NCBI RefSeq assembly: GCF_900100275.1
Contig: NZ_FNET01000009.1
Span: 124,001-188,000, forward strand
Direction of reading: 5' to 3'
Origin: Lentzea albidocapillata subsp. violacea
GTDB taxonomy: Bacteria > Actinomycetota > Actinomycetes > Mycobacteriales > Pseudonocardiaceae
Length of the DNA: 64,000 bases
The position numbers and the translations under genes are program-made. Shown in pieces: positions 28,088 through 36,412 of the stretch. Each line of letters opens with the position of its first letter. Position 1 is the first letter of the stretch. The notes under the pieces were generated by a model. The model ran no database searches. It saw only the letters and a list, made by a program, of their open reading frames with translations, and was not told where the DNA came from.

Positions 28088-28170
28088 GGCAACGGAACCC
28101 CGCCATCGACCGTCTCTTGGCTGTGCACACCACACCGGAGACCGACGCGCGCTCGGGCACACTGCACGGC

Positions 28171-29145
28171 GTGGTCACCACCGAGGTGAAGCCGGCCCGA
28201 AGCGGTTTCGCCACGTTCCTGCTGGTCGTGTGCGCGATGGCGTTCGTCATGGCGGCGCTGGTCAGGCTGCTCGGCATCGACGGCACGCGGTACATGATCG
28301 CCGCGACGTCGCTGACCCCGTACATCACCGTCGTGGGCCTGGTCATCGGGTTGTTCGCGTTGTTCCGCAAGCGGTGGGTCATCGGGCTGACGATGACGCT
28401 GGTGGCGGTCGTGCTGGCCGCGAACGTGGCGCCGCGGGCGTTCTCCGACGCACGGCCGAACGGGGTGGGGCAGCAGGTCAGACTGATGACGTCGAACCTG
28501 CTCACCGGCATCGCGGACGCGCAGTTCATCGTGCAGGAGGTCAGGAAGCGCAACATCGACATCCTGGCGATGCAGGAGCTGACGCCGCAGATGGTGGGCG
28601 ACCTCGACCGGGCGGGTCTGCGCCAGGTGCTGCCCAACCGGGTGTTCCTCGACGAACCGGGCGGGTCGGGCAGCGGCATCGCGTCCCGGTTCCCGCTCTC
28701 GCGGCGCAACCTGACGCCGCCGGGCTCGTTGCAGCAGGCCGGTGCGCTCGTCGACCTGCCGGGCAAGGACATCGAGGTCGTCTCGGTGCACCCGTTGCCG
28801 CCGGTCGTCACCGACGGACCCGAGCCGTGGCAACGAGAGCTCGCCGGGTTGCCCGCGCCCGACTCGACCGGTGCGATCAGGGTGCTCGCCGGCGACTTCA
28901 ACGCCACGCTTGACCATGTCGGCCTCACGCGGCTGCTGAACAAGGGTTACGTGGACGCGGCCGACCAGGTCGGCAAGGGGCTGATCCACACCTGGCCGAG
29001 TGCCAGCGGGTTCTGGCCGCCGCCGGTCACCATCGACCACGTGCTGGTGGACTCGAAGATTCTGGTGGACACGCTGGACGTGTTCGACGTGCCCGGCAGC
29101 GACCACCGGGCCGTCGTCACGCAGTTCGTCGTGCCAAGGCTGTGA
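28171..29145 (+). CDS. Membrane-anchored endonuclease/exonuclease/phosphatase-family protein
   Basis: The protein of about 324 aa has three N-terminal transmembrane segments followed by an EEP domain with the usual catalytic landmarks: MTSNLL, MQELTP (metal-binding Glu), GDFNATLDH, IDHVLV and SDHRAVV. Related actinobacterial proteins hydrolyse phosphodiesters or phospholipid headgroups outside the membrane. The substrate here is unknown. GTG 28171 is preceded by CACACT at 7 nt. The frame is open to TTG 28117 and GTG 28123, so the start is uncertain. It overlaps the convergent sirtuin gene by 29 nt. Confidence 0.8.
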   Translation: MVTTEVKPARSGFATFLLVVCAMAFVMAALVRLLGIDGTRYMIAATSLTPYITVVGLVIGLFALFRKRWVIGLTMTLVAVVLAANVAPRAFSDARPNGVGQQVRLMTSNLLTGIADAQFIVQEVRKRNIDILAMQELTPQMVGDLDRAGLRQVLPNRVFLDEPGGSGSGIASRFPLSRRNLTPPGSLQQAGALVDLPGKDIEVVSVHPLPPVVTDGPEPWQRELAGLPAPDSTGAIRVLAGDFNATLDHVGLTRLLNKGYVDAADQVGKGLIHTWPSASGFWPPPVTIDHVLVDSKILVDTLDVFDVPGSDHRAVVTQFVVPRL

Positions 29146-29914
29146 GGGCTTCCAGCGCGCCGACCGGCAGCGACACCCCGCGGCCGTGCCGGACCTCCGG
29201 CTCGCGGACGTTGATCCGGATCAACGCACCGTTCGCCGCGCTGGCCAACTCGGCGTGACGCCGCACGGTCGGCACGGCGGTGCCGGCACCGACCTCCACC
29301 ACGACGAGCCTGCGCTGGTTCCTGCGCCACGCCGTCAGCTCGTCCAGCTGCCGCTGGCTGCGGTGCGGCACCCAGCCCCAGTCGCCGAACATCAGGATGT
29401 TGGGCCGCGCCAGCCCGCCGCACGACGGGCACGACGGCAGTTCGCCGGTCGCCCGCATCGTCGCCGGATCGACTGCGACGTCGAACGAGCACTCCCAGAT
29501 CTCGTCCGTGCACGGCTCCACGCACTGGGCGTGGTGGATCGACCCGTGGACCTCGGCGACGTCCGCGAAACCCGCTTTCTGGAACTGTCCGTCCACATTG
29601 GACGTGAAAACGCGCGCACCCCATGACCGCAGCACGGCGAAACCCTCGTGCGGCACGGTCGCGCGGTACAGGCCGAGCCGATGGCCGTAGAAACCCCACG
29701 CCAGCGCGGGATCGTCGGCGAAGTGCACGGGGTCGGCGATCTCCTCGAACTTCAGCCCGAGCCGCTCGTAGGGCGGGTACGCCCGCCAGAAGCCCTCGGT
29801 GCCGCGGAAGTCGGGAAGACCCGAGTCGACCCCTATGCCGGCACCGGCGCAGACGAGCACGGCGTCCGCGCCGGCGATCAGCTCGGCGGCTCTGTCGTAG
29901 GCCTCCTCGATCAC
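29117..29914 (-). CDS. SIR2-family (sirtuin) protein, NAD-dependent deacylase-like
   Basis: The 265-aa protein carries the NAD-binding motif CAGAGIGVDSGLPDFRG (residues 22-38), SNVDG (105-109; sirtuins usually have QNID), the catalytic His in EVHGS (His123), and candidate zinc cysteines at 131, 135 and in CPSCGG. The QN to SN change and the unusual CVEPCTDEIWEC spacing suggest a divergent class. GTG 29914 overlaps the mhuD stop, so it is co-translated with the heme oxygenase. It could be a protein deacylase or an NAD hydrolase. Confidence 0.82.
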   Translation of the reverse strand: MIEEAYDRAAELIAGADAVLVCAGAGIGVDSGLPDFRGTEGFWRAYPPYERLGLKFEEIADPVHFADDPALAWGFYGHRLGLYRATVPHEGFAVLRSWGARVFTSNVDGQFQKAGFADVAEVHGSIHHAQCVEPCTDEIWECSFDVAVDPATMRATGELPSCPSCGGLARPNILMFGDWGWVPHRSQRQLDELTAWRRNQRRLVVVEVGAGTAVPTVRRHAELASAANGALIRINVREPEVRHGRGVSLPVGALEALTALARRTA

Positions 29915-30222
29915 TTCTTGGGCTTGCTCCCCAGCACGACCTCGAACTCCAGCAGGTCGGCACCGCTCGACACGGGCCGTGCGCGCTCACCCGAGTGAGC
30001 GGCCGCACCGGCCTCACCGTCGCGCCACGCGGTGAAGGCCTCGTCGGTCTCCCAGTGCGTGACGACGAAGTAGCGGTCCTCGCCCGCGACGGGGCGCAGG
30101 AGCTCGAAGCCGAGGAAGCCGGGCTGGTTGTCGACCGCGCCCAGCCGGGCGGCGAACCGCTTCTCGAGCTCGGGGCCGTTGCCCTCGGGAACCTTGATCG
30201 CGTTGATCTTCACGACTGCCAT
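29911..30222 (-). CDS. mhuD: MhuD-type heme-degrading monooxygenase
   Basis: MhuD opens heme to release iron. The 103-aa ferredoxin-like protein matches M. tuberculosis MhuD (Rv3592) along its length. It retains the catalytic Asn7, Trp66 in EAFTAW and the heme ligand His (residue 76 here, 75 there, owing to one extra residue). FLGFELLRPV and YFVVTHWETDEAF are conserved. ATG 30222 gives the family start AVVKINAIKVP; the upstream GTG is rejected. It lies between an M1 peptidase gene and a sirtuin gene on the same strand. Confidence 0.9.
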   Translation of the reverse strand: MAVVKINAIKVPEGNGPELEKRFAARLGAVDNQPGFLGFELLRPVAGEDRYFVVTHWETDEAFTAWRDGEAGAAAHSGERARPVSSGADLLEFEVVLGSKPKK

Positions 30223-30232
30223 GCCGACCAGC

Positions 30233-31687
30233 CTAGCGACGAACACCGACAGGCAGCAGGTACTGATCTTCCGGAATGCCCGACTCGCGGAACCACGCCG
30301 CGAAGAACCCGTCCAGCGGCTGCCCGGACGCGGCTTTGAAGTGCTCCTCGAACTCCGGCCACGAGGCGTTGCCGTCGCGGTGCTTCACCAGCCACGTCTG
30401 CAGCGCCTTGAAGAACACGTCGTCACCGACCTGCTTGCGCAGCGCGTGCATGCCCATCAGGCCCTTGTCGTAGACGCCGCGGAACTCGTTGCCCTTGCCC
30501 ATGTCGTAGAGCTTCGGCGCCCAGAACGCCGCCCGGTCGCGCCGCTGCTCCACGTTGTCGCGGTAGCGCTGGTCGAGGTCCGTGCCCTCCTTCTCCAGCC
30601 ACAGCCACTGGGCGTAGGACGCGAGGCACTCGTTCAGGCAGATGTCCGCCCAGTTCTCGATCGACACCGAGTCGCCGAACCACTGGTGGGCGTTCTCGTG
30701 CACGACCGTCTCCAGGTCGGCCCAGGCGGCGTAGATCGGACGGGTCTGGGTCTCCAGCGAGAACCCGATCTGGTCCGCGACCCAGATGCTGCCCGCCGCG
30801 CGCTGCGGGTACGGGCCGAACTTCGTCTCCAGGTACGCGAGGACCTCCGGTCCCTGCGACTGGATCGGCTTCTTGGTGGCGGACGTGCCGGGCGCGTACG
30901 CGTCGACGACCGGCGTGCCGTCGGGCAGCTTCGAGCGCACGACCTCGAACTTGTCGATCGCCACGGTGGCCAGGTAGGTCGCGAGCGGCGTCTCCTCCGA
31001 CCAGGTGAACGTCGTCCAGCCGCCGTCGCGGGTCGCGGGGCCTTCGAGGCCGTTCGAGATCGCCGTCCAGCCGTCCGGGACGCGGGCCGCGACCTTCAGC
31101 GCCGCCTTGTCGCGCGGGGTGTCGTTGGCCGGGAACCACGTCGTCGCGGAGTGCGGCTGACCTGCGGCGAACGCGCCGCCGGTGGACGAGATCTGCCAGC
31201 CGCTGCGGCCCAGCGAGGCGTCGTTGATCGTCGTGGGCTCGCCGCCGTAGGTGACGACGGTGGTGAAGGGCTTGCTCTTCGCGAGCGGCGAGGCAGGCGT
31301 GATCACCAGCTCGTGGTCGCCTTCCTGCACGAACTTCGCGGGCTGCCCGCCGACCTTCACCTCGCTGACCTTCAGGCCCTCGAGGTCGAGGTTGAAGCGC
31401 GAGAGATCCTGGGCCGCGGTCGCGGTGATGGTGGCGACGCCGTCGAGCTTCCTGGACCCAGGGTCGTAGGTGATCGCCAGGTCGTAGAGCGTGACGTCGT
31501 AGCCGCTGTTGCCGTCCGTCGGGTAGTACGCGTCGCCCGCGCCCGCCCCTGCCTCCACCGCGGCCTGCGGCGACGTCTCCTGGCGCGCCTGCTGCGCGGG
31601 GCCGCCGTCCGGCGTTCTGAACACCACGAGCAGACCTGCGACGAGCACGACCAACACCAGGGCGATCAGGTACGGGCGGGCCTTCAT
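30233..31687 (-). CDS. M1-family zinc metallopeptidase, membrane-anchored or secreted
   Basis: The 484-aa protein begins with a signal anchor (about residues 5-22). It has the gluzincin site HENAH with the third ligand Glu exactly 18 residues later (HENAHQWFGD ... LNECLAS). An aminopeptidase-N-like beta domain precedes it. A GAMEN-type exopeptidase motif is not obvious. It is divergent from an alpha/beta hydrolase gene with only 15 bp between starts. It sits 10 nt upstream of mhuD. Confidence 0.9.
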   Translation of the reverse strand: MKARPYLIALVLVVLVAGLLVVFRTPDGGPAQQARQETSPQAAVEAGAGAGDAYYPTDGNSGYDVTLYDLAITYDPGSRKLDGVATITATAAQDLSRFNLDLEGLKVSEVKVGGQPAKFVQEGDHELVITPASPLAKSKPFTTVVTYGGEPTTINDASLGRSGWQISSTGGAFAAGQPHSATTWFPANDTPRDKAALKVAARVPDGWTAISNGLEGPATRDGGWTTFTWSEETPLATYLATVAIDKFEVVRSKLPDGTPVVDAYAPGTSATKKPIQSQGPEVLAYLETKFGPYPQRAAGSIWVADQIGFSLETQTRPIYAAWADLETVVHENAHQWFGDSVSIENWADICLNECLASYAQWLWLEKEGTDLDQRYRDNVEQRRDRAAFWAPKLYDMGKGNEFRGVYDKGLMGMHALRKQVGDDVFFKALQTWLVKHRDGNASWPEFEEHFKAASGQPLDGFFAAWFRESGIPEDQYLLPVGVRR

Positions 31688-31702
31688 GCGTTAATCATCC
31701 CT
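31688..31702. promoter_or_regulatory. 15-bp bidirectional promoter core between M1 peptidase and hydrolase
   Basis: The spacer reads GCGTTAATCATCCCT. Its AT-rich centre TTAATCAT can supply a -10-like hexamer on both strands directly before each start codon. Both mRNAs are therefore probably leaderless. Confidence 0.4.
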
Positions 31703-32449
31703 GTGTCGGTGGTGGAGTTCGGCGGAACGGGTCAAGGCGTACTGCTCCTGCACGGTCTGATGAGCAGGGCCACCGCCTGGTGGCCGGTCGCGCAGTGGCT
31801 CAGGCCGTTCGGGCGCGTGGTCGGCTTCGACCAGCGCGGGCACGGCCGCAACCCGCGGCGGGGACCGTTCCGCACCGAGGACTTCGTCGCTGACGCCGCC
31901 ACGGCGATCGAGGACCTCGACCTCGGGCCCGCCGTGGTGATCGGGCACTCCATGGGCGGGCTGCACGCGTGGTGTCTCGCGGCGACCCGACCGGACCTGG
32001 TGAGCGCGATTGTGGTCGAGGACTTCGCCCCGGACAACAGGGGCAGGACGATCGACGAGTGGAAGTGGCTCTTCGACGCCTGGCCGGTGCCCTTCCAGTC
32101 GCTCGGGCACGTGACGTCGTACTTCGGCGCGCCGCTGTTCGCCGAGTACTTCGAGGAACGCGAGGACGGCTGGCACCTGATCGCCGAGATGGACGACCTG
32201 TACGAGATCGCCGGCCACTGGGGCACGCGGGCGTACTGGGACTTCATCGACGCCGTCGAGTGCCCGTCGCTGGTGATCGAGGCGGGCAGGGGCGGCCAGC
32301 TACCAGGGCAGATGGAGGAGGCAGCGCGGCGTTCCCGAGGCCACTACCTTTACGTCGAGGAGGCCGGGCACGTCGTGCACGACAGCGCGCCGTGGGTCTA
32401 CCGGGGTGCTGTGGAGGCCTTCTTGAGCACGTCGATCTCGCCGGTCTGA
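31703..32449 (+). CDS. Alpha/beta hydrolase
   Basis: The 248-aa protein has the oxyanion strand LLLHGLMSRATAWW, the nucleophile elbow GHSMGG (Ser near residue 84), and a C-terminal His in EEAGHVVHDSAP. It corresponds in position to M. tuberculosis Rv3591c. The substrate is unknown. GTG 31703 follows the bidirectional core; the long upstream frame is a shadow of the M1 gene. The 3' end overlaps the convergent 2H phosphoesterase gene by 52 nt. Confidence 0.88.
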   Translation: MSVVEFGGTGQGVLLLHGLMSRATAWWPVAQWLRPFGRVVGFDQRGHGRNPRRGPFRTEDFVADAATAIEDLDLGPAVVIGHSMGGLHAWCLAATRPDLVSAIVVEDFAPDNRGRTIDEWKWLFDAWPVPFQSLGHVTSYFGAPLFAEYFEEREDGWHLIAEMDDLYEIAGHWGTRAYWDFIDAVECPSLVIEAGRGGQLPGQMEEAARRSRGHYLYVEEAGHVVHDSAPWVYRGAVEAFLSTSISPV

Positions 32450-32907
32450 GTGTCGACGATCGACACCTCGCGGACCTTCGCGCGGATCGGCTCGACCGGG
32501 AAGATCGCGGCGAACGCGGCCTTCATCGCGTCGTCGTCGATGTCGTGCGCGAGCGTGCAGTGCGGCACCCAGTTGCCCGGCAGGTAGTAGGCGCTCGGGT
32601 TCTTCACGTTGCTCGCCAGCACGTCGTGGATGGCGGAGTGCACGGCCAGCAGCTCGGTGTCCACCACGGCCGACAGCATCAGCACGTTGTCGGCCGTCGA
32701 GAACGTGCTGAGGGAGTGCAGGTAGAGGTCCGGCAGCCAGAGCCGGCCGAGGTCCTCTCGCAGTTCCTTGCGGACCTTGGGGCCGATGGCGCTCGCGACG
32801 GCGTAGGTGAGGTGCGGCGGGTAGTTGTGCTTCGCGCCGATGCGTTGCTGCAGGTCGCGGACCTTCTTGTCCGCCTCGTCGTCGAAGAACGCCACCAGCG
32901 CGTGCAT
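32398..32907 (-). CDS. 2H phosphoesterase (2'-5' RNA ligase family)
   Basis: The 169-aa protein has the two catalytic His-x-Thr motifs of the 2H superfamily: HLTYA (about residue 32) and HCTLA (about residue 116). Members hydrolyse 2'-5' linked or cyclic nucleotide phosphates. The physiological substrate is unknown. Its ATG directly follows the mutY stop with no gap, so the two are co-transcribed. The 3' end overlaps the hydrolase gene. Confidence 0.88.
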   Translation of the reverse strand: MHALVAFFDDEADKKVRDLQQRIGAKHNYPPHLTYAVASAIGPKVRKELREDLGRLWLPDLYLHSLSTFSTADNVLMLSAVVDTELLAVHSAIHDVLASNVKNPSAYYLPGNWVPHCTLAHDIDDDAMKAAFAAIFPVEPIRAKVREVSIVDTQTGEIDVLKKASTAPR

Positions 32908-33777
32908 TCAGTGCTCCCCAGGTAGCGCGAACAGGCCGTCCCGCGTTTGCTCGACCAGGCCGTCGTCCAGCAGCGAGACCAGGCACTTCTCGCGCTGCGT
33001 CACGTCGTTCCAGACGATGTCGAGCTGGATCTTGGGCACCGGCCCCGGCGCACCCCGCAGCACGTCCAGCAGCCTGCCCCGCACCTGACGGTCGGTGCCG
33101 GCGAACTTCTGCACCTTCTTCTCCGGCCCCGCATAGGCAGGCCGCCCAGCCAGCTGCCACGCGCACTCGGCGAACAACGGGCAGTCCGCGCACTTCTGGT
33201 TCTTCGCCGTGCAGATCAACGCGCCGAGTTCCATCAACGCCGCCGAGAACACCGCAGCGTCCTCCCGCGACGAGGGCAGGATCGCCTCGACGTCACGGAG
33301 ATCGCGCTTGGTGGACGGCGGCCCCGCGTCCCCGGCCCCGTGCACAGCGCGCGCGACCACGCGCCGGACGTTCGTGTCGACGACGGCACACTTCTGCCCG
33401 TACGCGAACGTGGCCACCGCACGAGCCGTGTAGCTGCCGATGCCGGGCAGTGACTCCAGCGTCTCGATGTCCGACGGCACCACGTCGCCGTGGTCGCGGG
33501 CGATGGCGGTGGCGGCCTCGTGCAACCGCATGGCACGCCGCGGATAGCCGAGCTTGCCCCACATCCGCAGGACTTCACCCTGCGAGGAGGCCGCCATCGC
33601 GGACGGCACGGGCCAGCGTGCCAGCCACTCGTGCCAGATCGGTTCGACGCGGGAGACGGGCGTCTGCTGCAGCATGATCTCGCTGACCAGCACACCCCAG
33701 GCGGTGCACGAAGGACGGCGCCACGGCAGGTCTCGGGCCGCGGTGTCCCACCAGCCCAGCAGCAACTCGTGATTCAT
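32908..33777 (-). CDS. mutY: A/G-specific adenine DNA glycosylase
   Basis: MutY removes adenine mispaired with 8-oxoguanine. The 289-aa protein has the catalytic Glu in SEIMLQQTPVSRVE, the helix-hairpin-helix LPGIGSYTARAVATF, and the catalytic Asp in VVDTNVRRV. The [4Fe-4S] motif is Cys-x6-Cys-x2-Cys-x5-Cys (CTAKNQKCADCPLFAEC). The C-terminal MutT-like 8-oxoG recognition domain of enterobacterial MutY is reduced to a short winged-helix-like segment. M. tuberculosis MutY is similarly short. It occupies the Rv3589 position. Confidence 0.94.
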   Translation of the reverse strand: MNHELLLGWWDTAARDLPWRRPSCTAWGVLVSEIMLQQTPVSRVEPIWHEWLARWPVPSAMAASSQGEVLRMWGKLGYPRRAMRLHEAATAIARDHGDVVPSDIETLESLPGIGSYTARAVATFAYGQKCAVVDTNVRRVVARAVHGAGDAGPPSTKRDLRDVEAILPSSREDAAVFSAALMELGALICTAKNQKCADCPLFAECAWQLAGRPAYAGPEKKVQKFAGTDRQVRGRLLDVLRGAPGPVPKIQLDIVWNDVTQREKCLVSLLDDGLVEQTRDGLFALPGEH

Positions 33778-33801
33778 CGCCCGCCATTGTCGCGCAACGA
33801 A

Positions 33802-33824
33802 AAGGCCCCCCGAAGGGGGCCCTT
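33802..33824 (-). terminator. Intrinsic terminator after carbonic anhydrase gene
   Basis: On the minus strand a GGGCCCCC-TTC-GGGGGGCC hairpin is followed by TTTTCG. It lies 13 nt past the carbonic anhydrase stop and ahead of mutY, separating the two units. Confidence 0.85.
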
Positions 33825-33836
33825 CACAACGAAACC

Positions 33837-34349
33837 TCAGGCGGCCTGCGACTCGGCGGCGTCGACCTCGCGCAGCTCACCGGTGTGCACGTCGTAGACG
33901 AACCCGCGGACCTTGTCGGTGTGCGGAATGAACGCGCTGTGGCGAAGGCGGGCCATCGACCCGCGCACGCTCTGCTCGACGACCTTGAACGCCTCGACGG
34001 CCCAGGTCGGGCGAAGACCGGTGTCGGCCTCCAGCTCGTCCTTGAAGTCGTCCTCGGTCACCATCTCCAGGCCGCAGTTCGTGTGGTGCACGAGCAGGAC
34101 CTCGCGCGTGCCGAGCTTGCGCTGGCTCAGCGCGAGCGATCGGATCGCGTCGTCGGTGACGACACCACCCGCGTTGCGCAGCACGTGCGCCTCACCCTGC
34201 TTCAAACCGAAGATCTCGAACACCCGGATGCGCGAGTCCATGCAGGTCAGAATCGCCACCTGCAGGGACGGCTTCGCGGACGAACGGTCTCCGGGAACCA
34301 CGTTCCCGAGCTCGTAGTTCCGCTTGAGCAGTTCGTCGATCGCGGTCAT
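33837..34349 (-). CDS. canB: Beta-carbonic anhydrase
   Basis: The enzyme interconverts CO2 and bicarbonate. The 170-aa protein has the beta-class zinc motif with Cys and the Asp-Arg dyad in TCMDSR, then the His and second Cys in HHTNCG. GLKQGEAHVLRNAGG is conserved. ATG 34349 is preceded by GGAGGTG, so the GTG/ATG upstream is rejected. Position matches M. tuberculosis Rv3588c, but the strand is opposite to what the flanking synteny predicts. Confidence 0.93.
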   Translation of the reverse strand: MTAIDELLKRNYELGNVVPGDRSSAKPSLQVAILTCMDSRIRVFEIFGLKQGEAHVLRNAGGVVTDDAIRSLALSQRKLGTREVLLVHHTNCGLEMVTEDDFKDELEADTGLRPTWAVEAFKVVEQSVRGSMARLRHSAFIPHTDKVRGFVYDVHTGELREVDAAESQAA

Positions 34350-34503
34350 GTGACACACCTCCATGGCCTACCGGCGGACCCCGCGTCGATTGGAACCGGA
34401 GTTAGCGCACGTTCACAAGGGGTTTCCGCTCAATATCACGTTCACCGGATCGAGCGATGCTCGCCTACCGCTGGATCAGACCTGGTCGAGTTACGTTCGG
34501 GCC

Positions 34504-35175
34504 GTGATCGAGCCCACAGGTCCGCTGTCGCCCACGGTGTACTGGCGCCGCCGTCTCGCCGCGATCGGGGCCGCGCTGGTCACACTCCTGGTCGTGATCT
34601 GGATCGTCGGGATGTTCGGCTCCGACGCCGAGACCACGCAGCCCACGAACGCCGCCGCGGCGTCGTCCTCGAACCCGCCGCCGAGCCTGTCCGAGAGTCC
34701 TGCGGCCGCGTCGTCCTCATCAACGACCCCGCCGCCCTCGCCGACGGAGACCACGCCGCCGCCCCCGCCTCCCGGACCGCCGCAGCCCTGCCCGGACGAC
34801 GTGATCGGGGTCGTGGCGAAGGCGAACAAGCCCTTCTACACCATCGGTGACCAGCCGGAACTGTCCATGGACGTGGTCAACACCGGGCCGGTGCCGTGCA
34901 TCAGGGACATCGGGCGCCAGCACCGCGAGCTCACGGTGCTGACCGCGGACGGCGCGACGGTGCTGTGGTCGAGCAACCACTGCCTCTCGGCGGTGGGCAC
35001 GGAGACCCGCGTGATGCAGCCGAAGGAGACCTTCAACTACGGCACGAAGTGGGCGGGCTCCACCTCGAAGCCGGGGTGCGGGGCCCACACGCGCGTCGGG
35101 CCCGGTGACTATCTGCTGGTGGCGAAGCTGGCCGGGAAGGCCAGCTCACCCACCGTCTTCAGGCTCGAGCACTAG
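34504..35175 (+). CDS. Single-pass membrane protein with Ser/Pro linker (Rv3587c-like)
   Basis: The 223-aa protein has one transmembrane helix (about residues 20-40). A Ser/Thr/Pro-rich linker (about 45-100) leads to an extracellular beta domain with four cysteines (PCPDD, PCIRD, NHCLS, PGCGA), which may form disulfides. This matches M. tuberculosis Rv3587c in arrangement and position. GTG 34504 lies 6 nt after TACGTT (34492-34497), a likely leaderless promoter. The domain resembles immunoglobulin-like folds that occur in cell-surface proteins. The ligand is unknown. Confidence 0.78.
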   Translation: MIEPTGPLSPTVYWRRRLAAIGAALVTLLVVIWIVGMFGSDAETTQPTNAAAASSSNPPPSLSESPAAASSSSTTPPPSPTETTPPPPPPGPPQPCPDDVIGVVAKANKPFYTIGDQPELSMDVVNTGPVPCIRDIGRQHRELTVLTADGATVLWSSNHCLSAVGTETRVMQPKETFNYGTKWAGSTSKPGCGAHTRVGPGDYLLVAKLAGKASSPTVFRLEH

Positions 35176-35191
35176 TCCTCGCGAGCACTGA

Positions 35192-36295
35192 TCACGGCCC
35201 GAACCAACGCTCCTCGGCACCACCGCGCGGCGGCGCCGACGTCTTGCCGATGATCAGCTCGGTGGCGAGGTTCACCGACCGCGGGCGCGTCCGCTCGTTC
35301 GCGTCGAGCAGCAGCTTGCCCGCCGCCCGGCCCTTCTCCAGCACGGGCTGACGGACCGTGGTGAGCCCGGCCTCCTCGCCGGCGCGGATGCCGTCGAAGC
35401 CGGTCACGGTGATGTCGTGCGGCACGCGCAGGCCACGGCGGCCGGCCTCGGTCATGGCGCCCAGGGCGAGCACGTCCGAGGTGCAGATCAGCGCGGTGAT
35501 CTGCGGGTCGCGGTCGAGGACCTGGGCCGCACCGGACGCGCCGGAGGCCGTGTTGTGGTCGAAGCGCTCGGCCACGGGCACCTGCGACCAGTCGACGCCG
35601 GCCTCGCTGAACGCCTCGGCCAGGCCGGACAGGCGGTTGCGCTGCACGTGGAAGTGGGCGGCGTGCTGGCGGTCCGGCGTCACGAAGCCGTCATTGCGGT
35701 CACGTGCGAGACGCATGCACACGACGCCGATGCGGCGGTGGCCCAGCCCGATGAGGTGCTTCGCGAGCTCGTACATCGCGCCGCGGTCGTCGATGCCGAC
35801 GCGGTCCACGGTGCCGAGGTCCGGCTGGTCGCAGACGACGGTGGGCACCGGGCGTTCCAGCACGGCGGCGAGGTGCGGGTCGTCGTCCGGCACCGAGTAG
35901 ACGACGAAGCCGTCGACACCGGCGCGGTGGACGGACGCGACGTCCTCGCGTTCGGGGTTGGCGGGCACCAGCAGCAGACCGGTTCCGGCGTCCTCGCACG
36001 CGAGCGCGAGGCCCTCCAGGAACCCGATCGCGGCCGGGTCGCGGAACGCGTACGAGAGGTTCTCGGTGAGCAACAGACCCACCGCCCCGGCTTTGCGCGT
36101 GCGCAACGAGCGCGCCACAGGATCCGGGCCGGGATAACCCAGCCTTCGGGCCGTGTCCAACACCCGCCGACGCAGCTCGGGAGAGAGCTGGTCGGGCCGG
36201 TTGTACGCGTTGGACACCGTTGTCCGGGAAACGCCCAGCTCAGCGGCCAGAGAGGCCAACGTTGCCGGACGTCGCACATGCATCGACCGCGCCAT
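35192..36295 (-). CDS. LacI-family transcriptional regulator
   Basis: The 367-aa protein has the N-terminal helix-turn-helix and hinge (TLASLAAELGVSRTTVSNAY then LGYPGPDPVARSLRTRK) and a periplasmic-binding-protein-like effector domain. The region upstream of its start has a CCGTAACGG dyad (36303-36311) and a DasR-like site about 100 nt away. A matching CCGTTACGG dyad lies upstream of the sugar-binding-protein gene. It probably controls carbohydrate uptake or itself. ATG 36295 or ATG 36283 could be the start. Confidence 0.9.
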   Translation of the reverse strand: MARSMHVRRPATLASLAAELGVSRTTVSNAYNRPDQLSPELRRRVLDTARRLGYPGPDPVARSLRTRKAGAVGLLLTENLSYAFRDPAAIGFLEGLALACEDAGTGLLLVPANPEREDVASVHRAGVDGFVVYSVPDDDPHLAAVLERPVPTVVCDQPDLGTVDRVGIDDRGAMYELAKHLIGLGHRRIGVVCMRLARDRNDGFVTPDRQHAAHFHVQRNRLSGLAEAFSEAGVDWSQVPVAERFDHNTASGASGAAQVLDRDPQITALICTSDVLALGAMTEAGRRGLRVPHDITVTGFDGIRAGEEAGLTTVRQPVLEKGRAAGKLLLDANERTRPRSVNLATELIIGKTSAPPRGGAEERWFGP

Positions 36296-36302
36296 GAAAG
36301 GA

Positions 36303-36311
36303 CCGTAACGG
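36303..36311. promoter_or_regulatory. CCGTAACGG dyad upstream of LacI gene
   Basis: This 9-nt perfect dyad lies 8 nt upstream of the LacI gene start. The same dyad recurs at 37549-37557 in front of the sugar ABC operon. The pairing suggests one regulator acting at both, with autoregulation. Confidence 0.4.
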
Positions 36312-36396
36312 TTCAGAACCAATACGTGAAGTCAGGGTGACCTGCGTCCCTCAAATGACGCATCCGCCCTGGTTGGCCCATCTGCCTTGTTCAGAA

Positions 36397-36412
36397 GTTG
36401 GTCCAGACCAAT
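36397..36412. promoter_or_regulatory. dre-like operator (DasR/NagR GntR type)
   Basis: GTTGGTCCAGACCAAT contains TGGTCCAGACCA, matching the core of the DasR responsive element ACTGGTCTAGACCACT except for one permitted pyrimidine. It overlaps the stop codon of one LacI gene and lies about 100 nt upstream of the other. Confidence 0.5.

Noticed and set aside
34363-34503. N-terminal extension of the Rv3587c-like membrane protein
   Set aside because: The extension lacks a membrane-protein pattern. A TANNNT box directly before GTG 34504 supports the shorter start.
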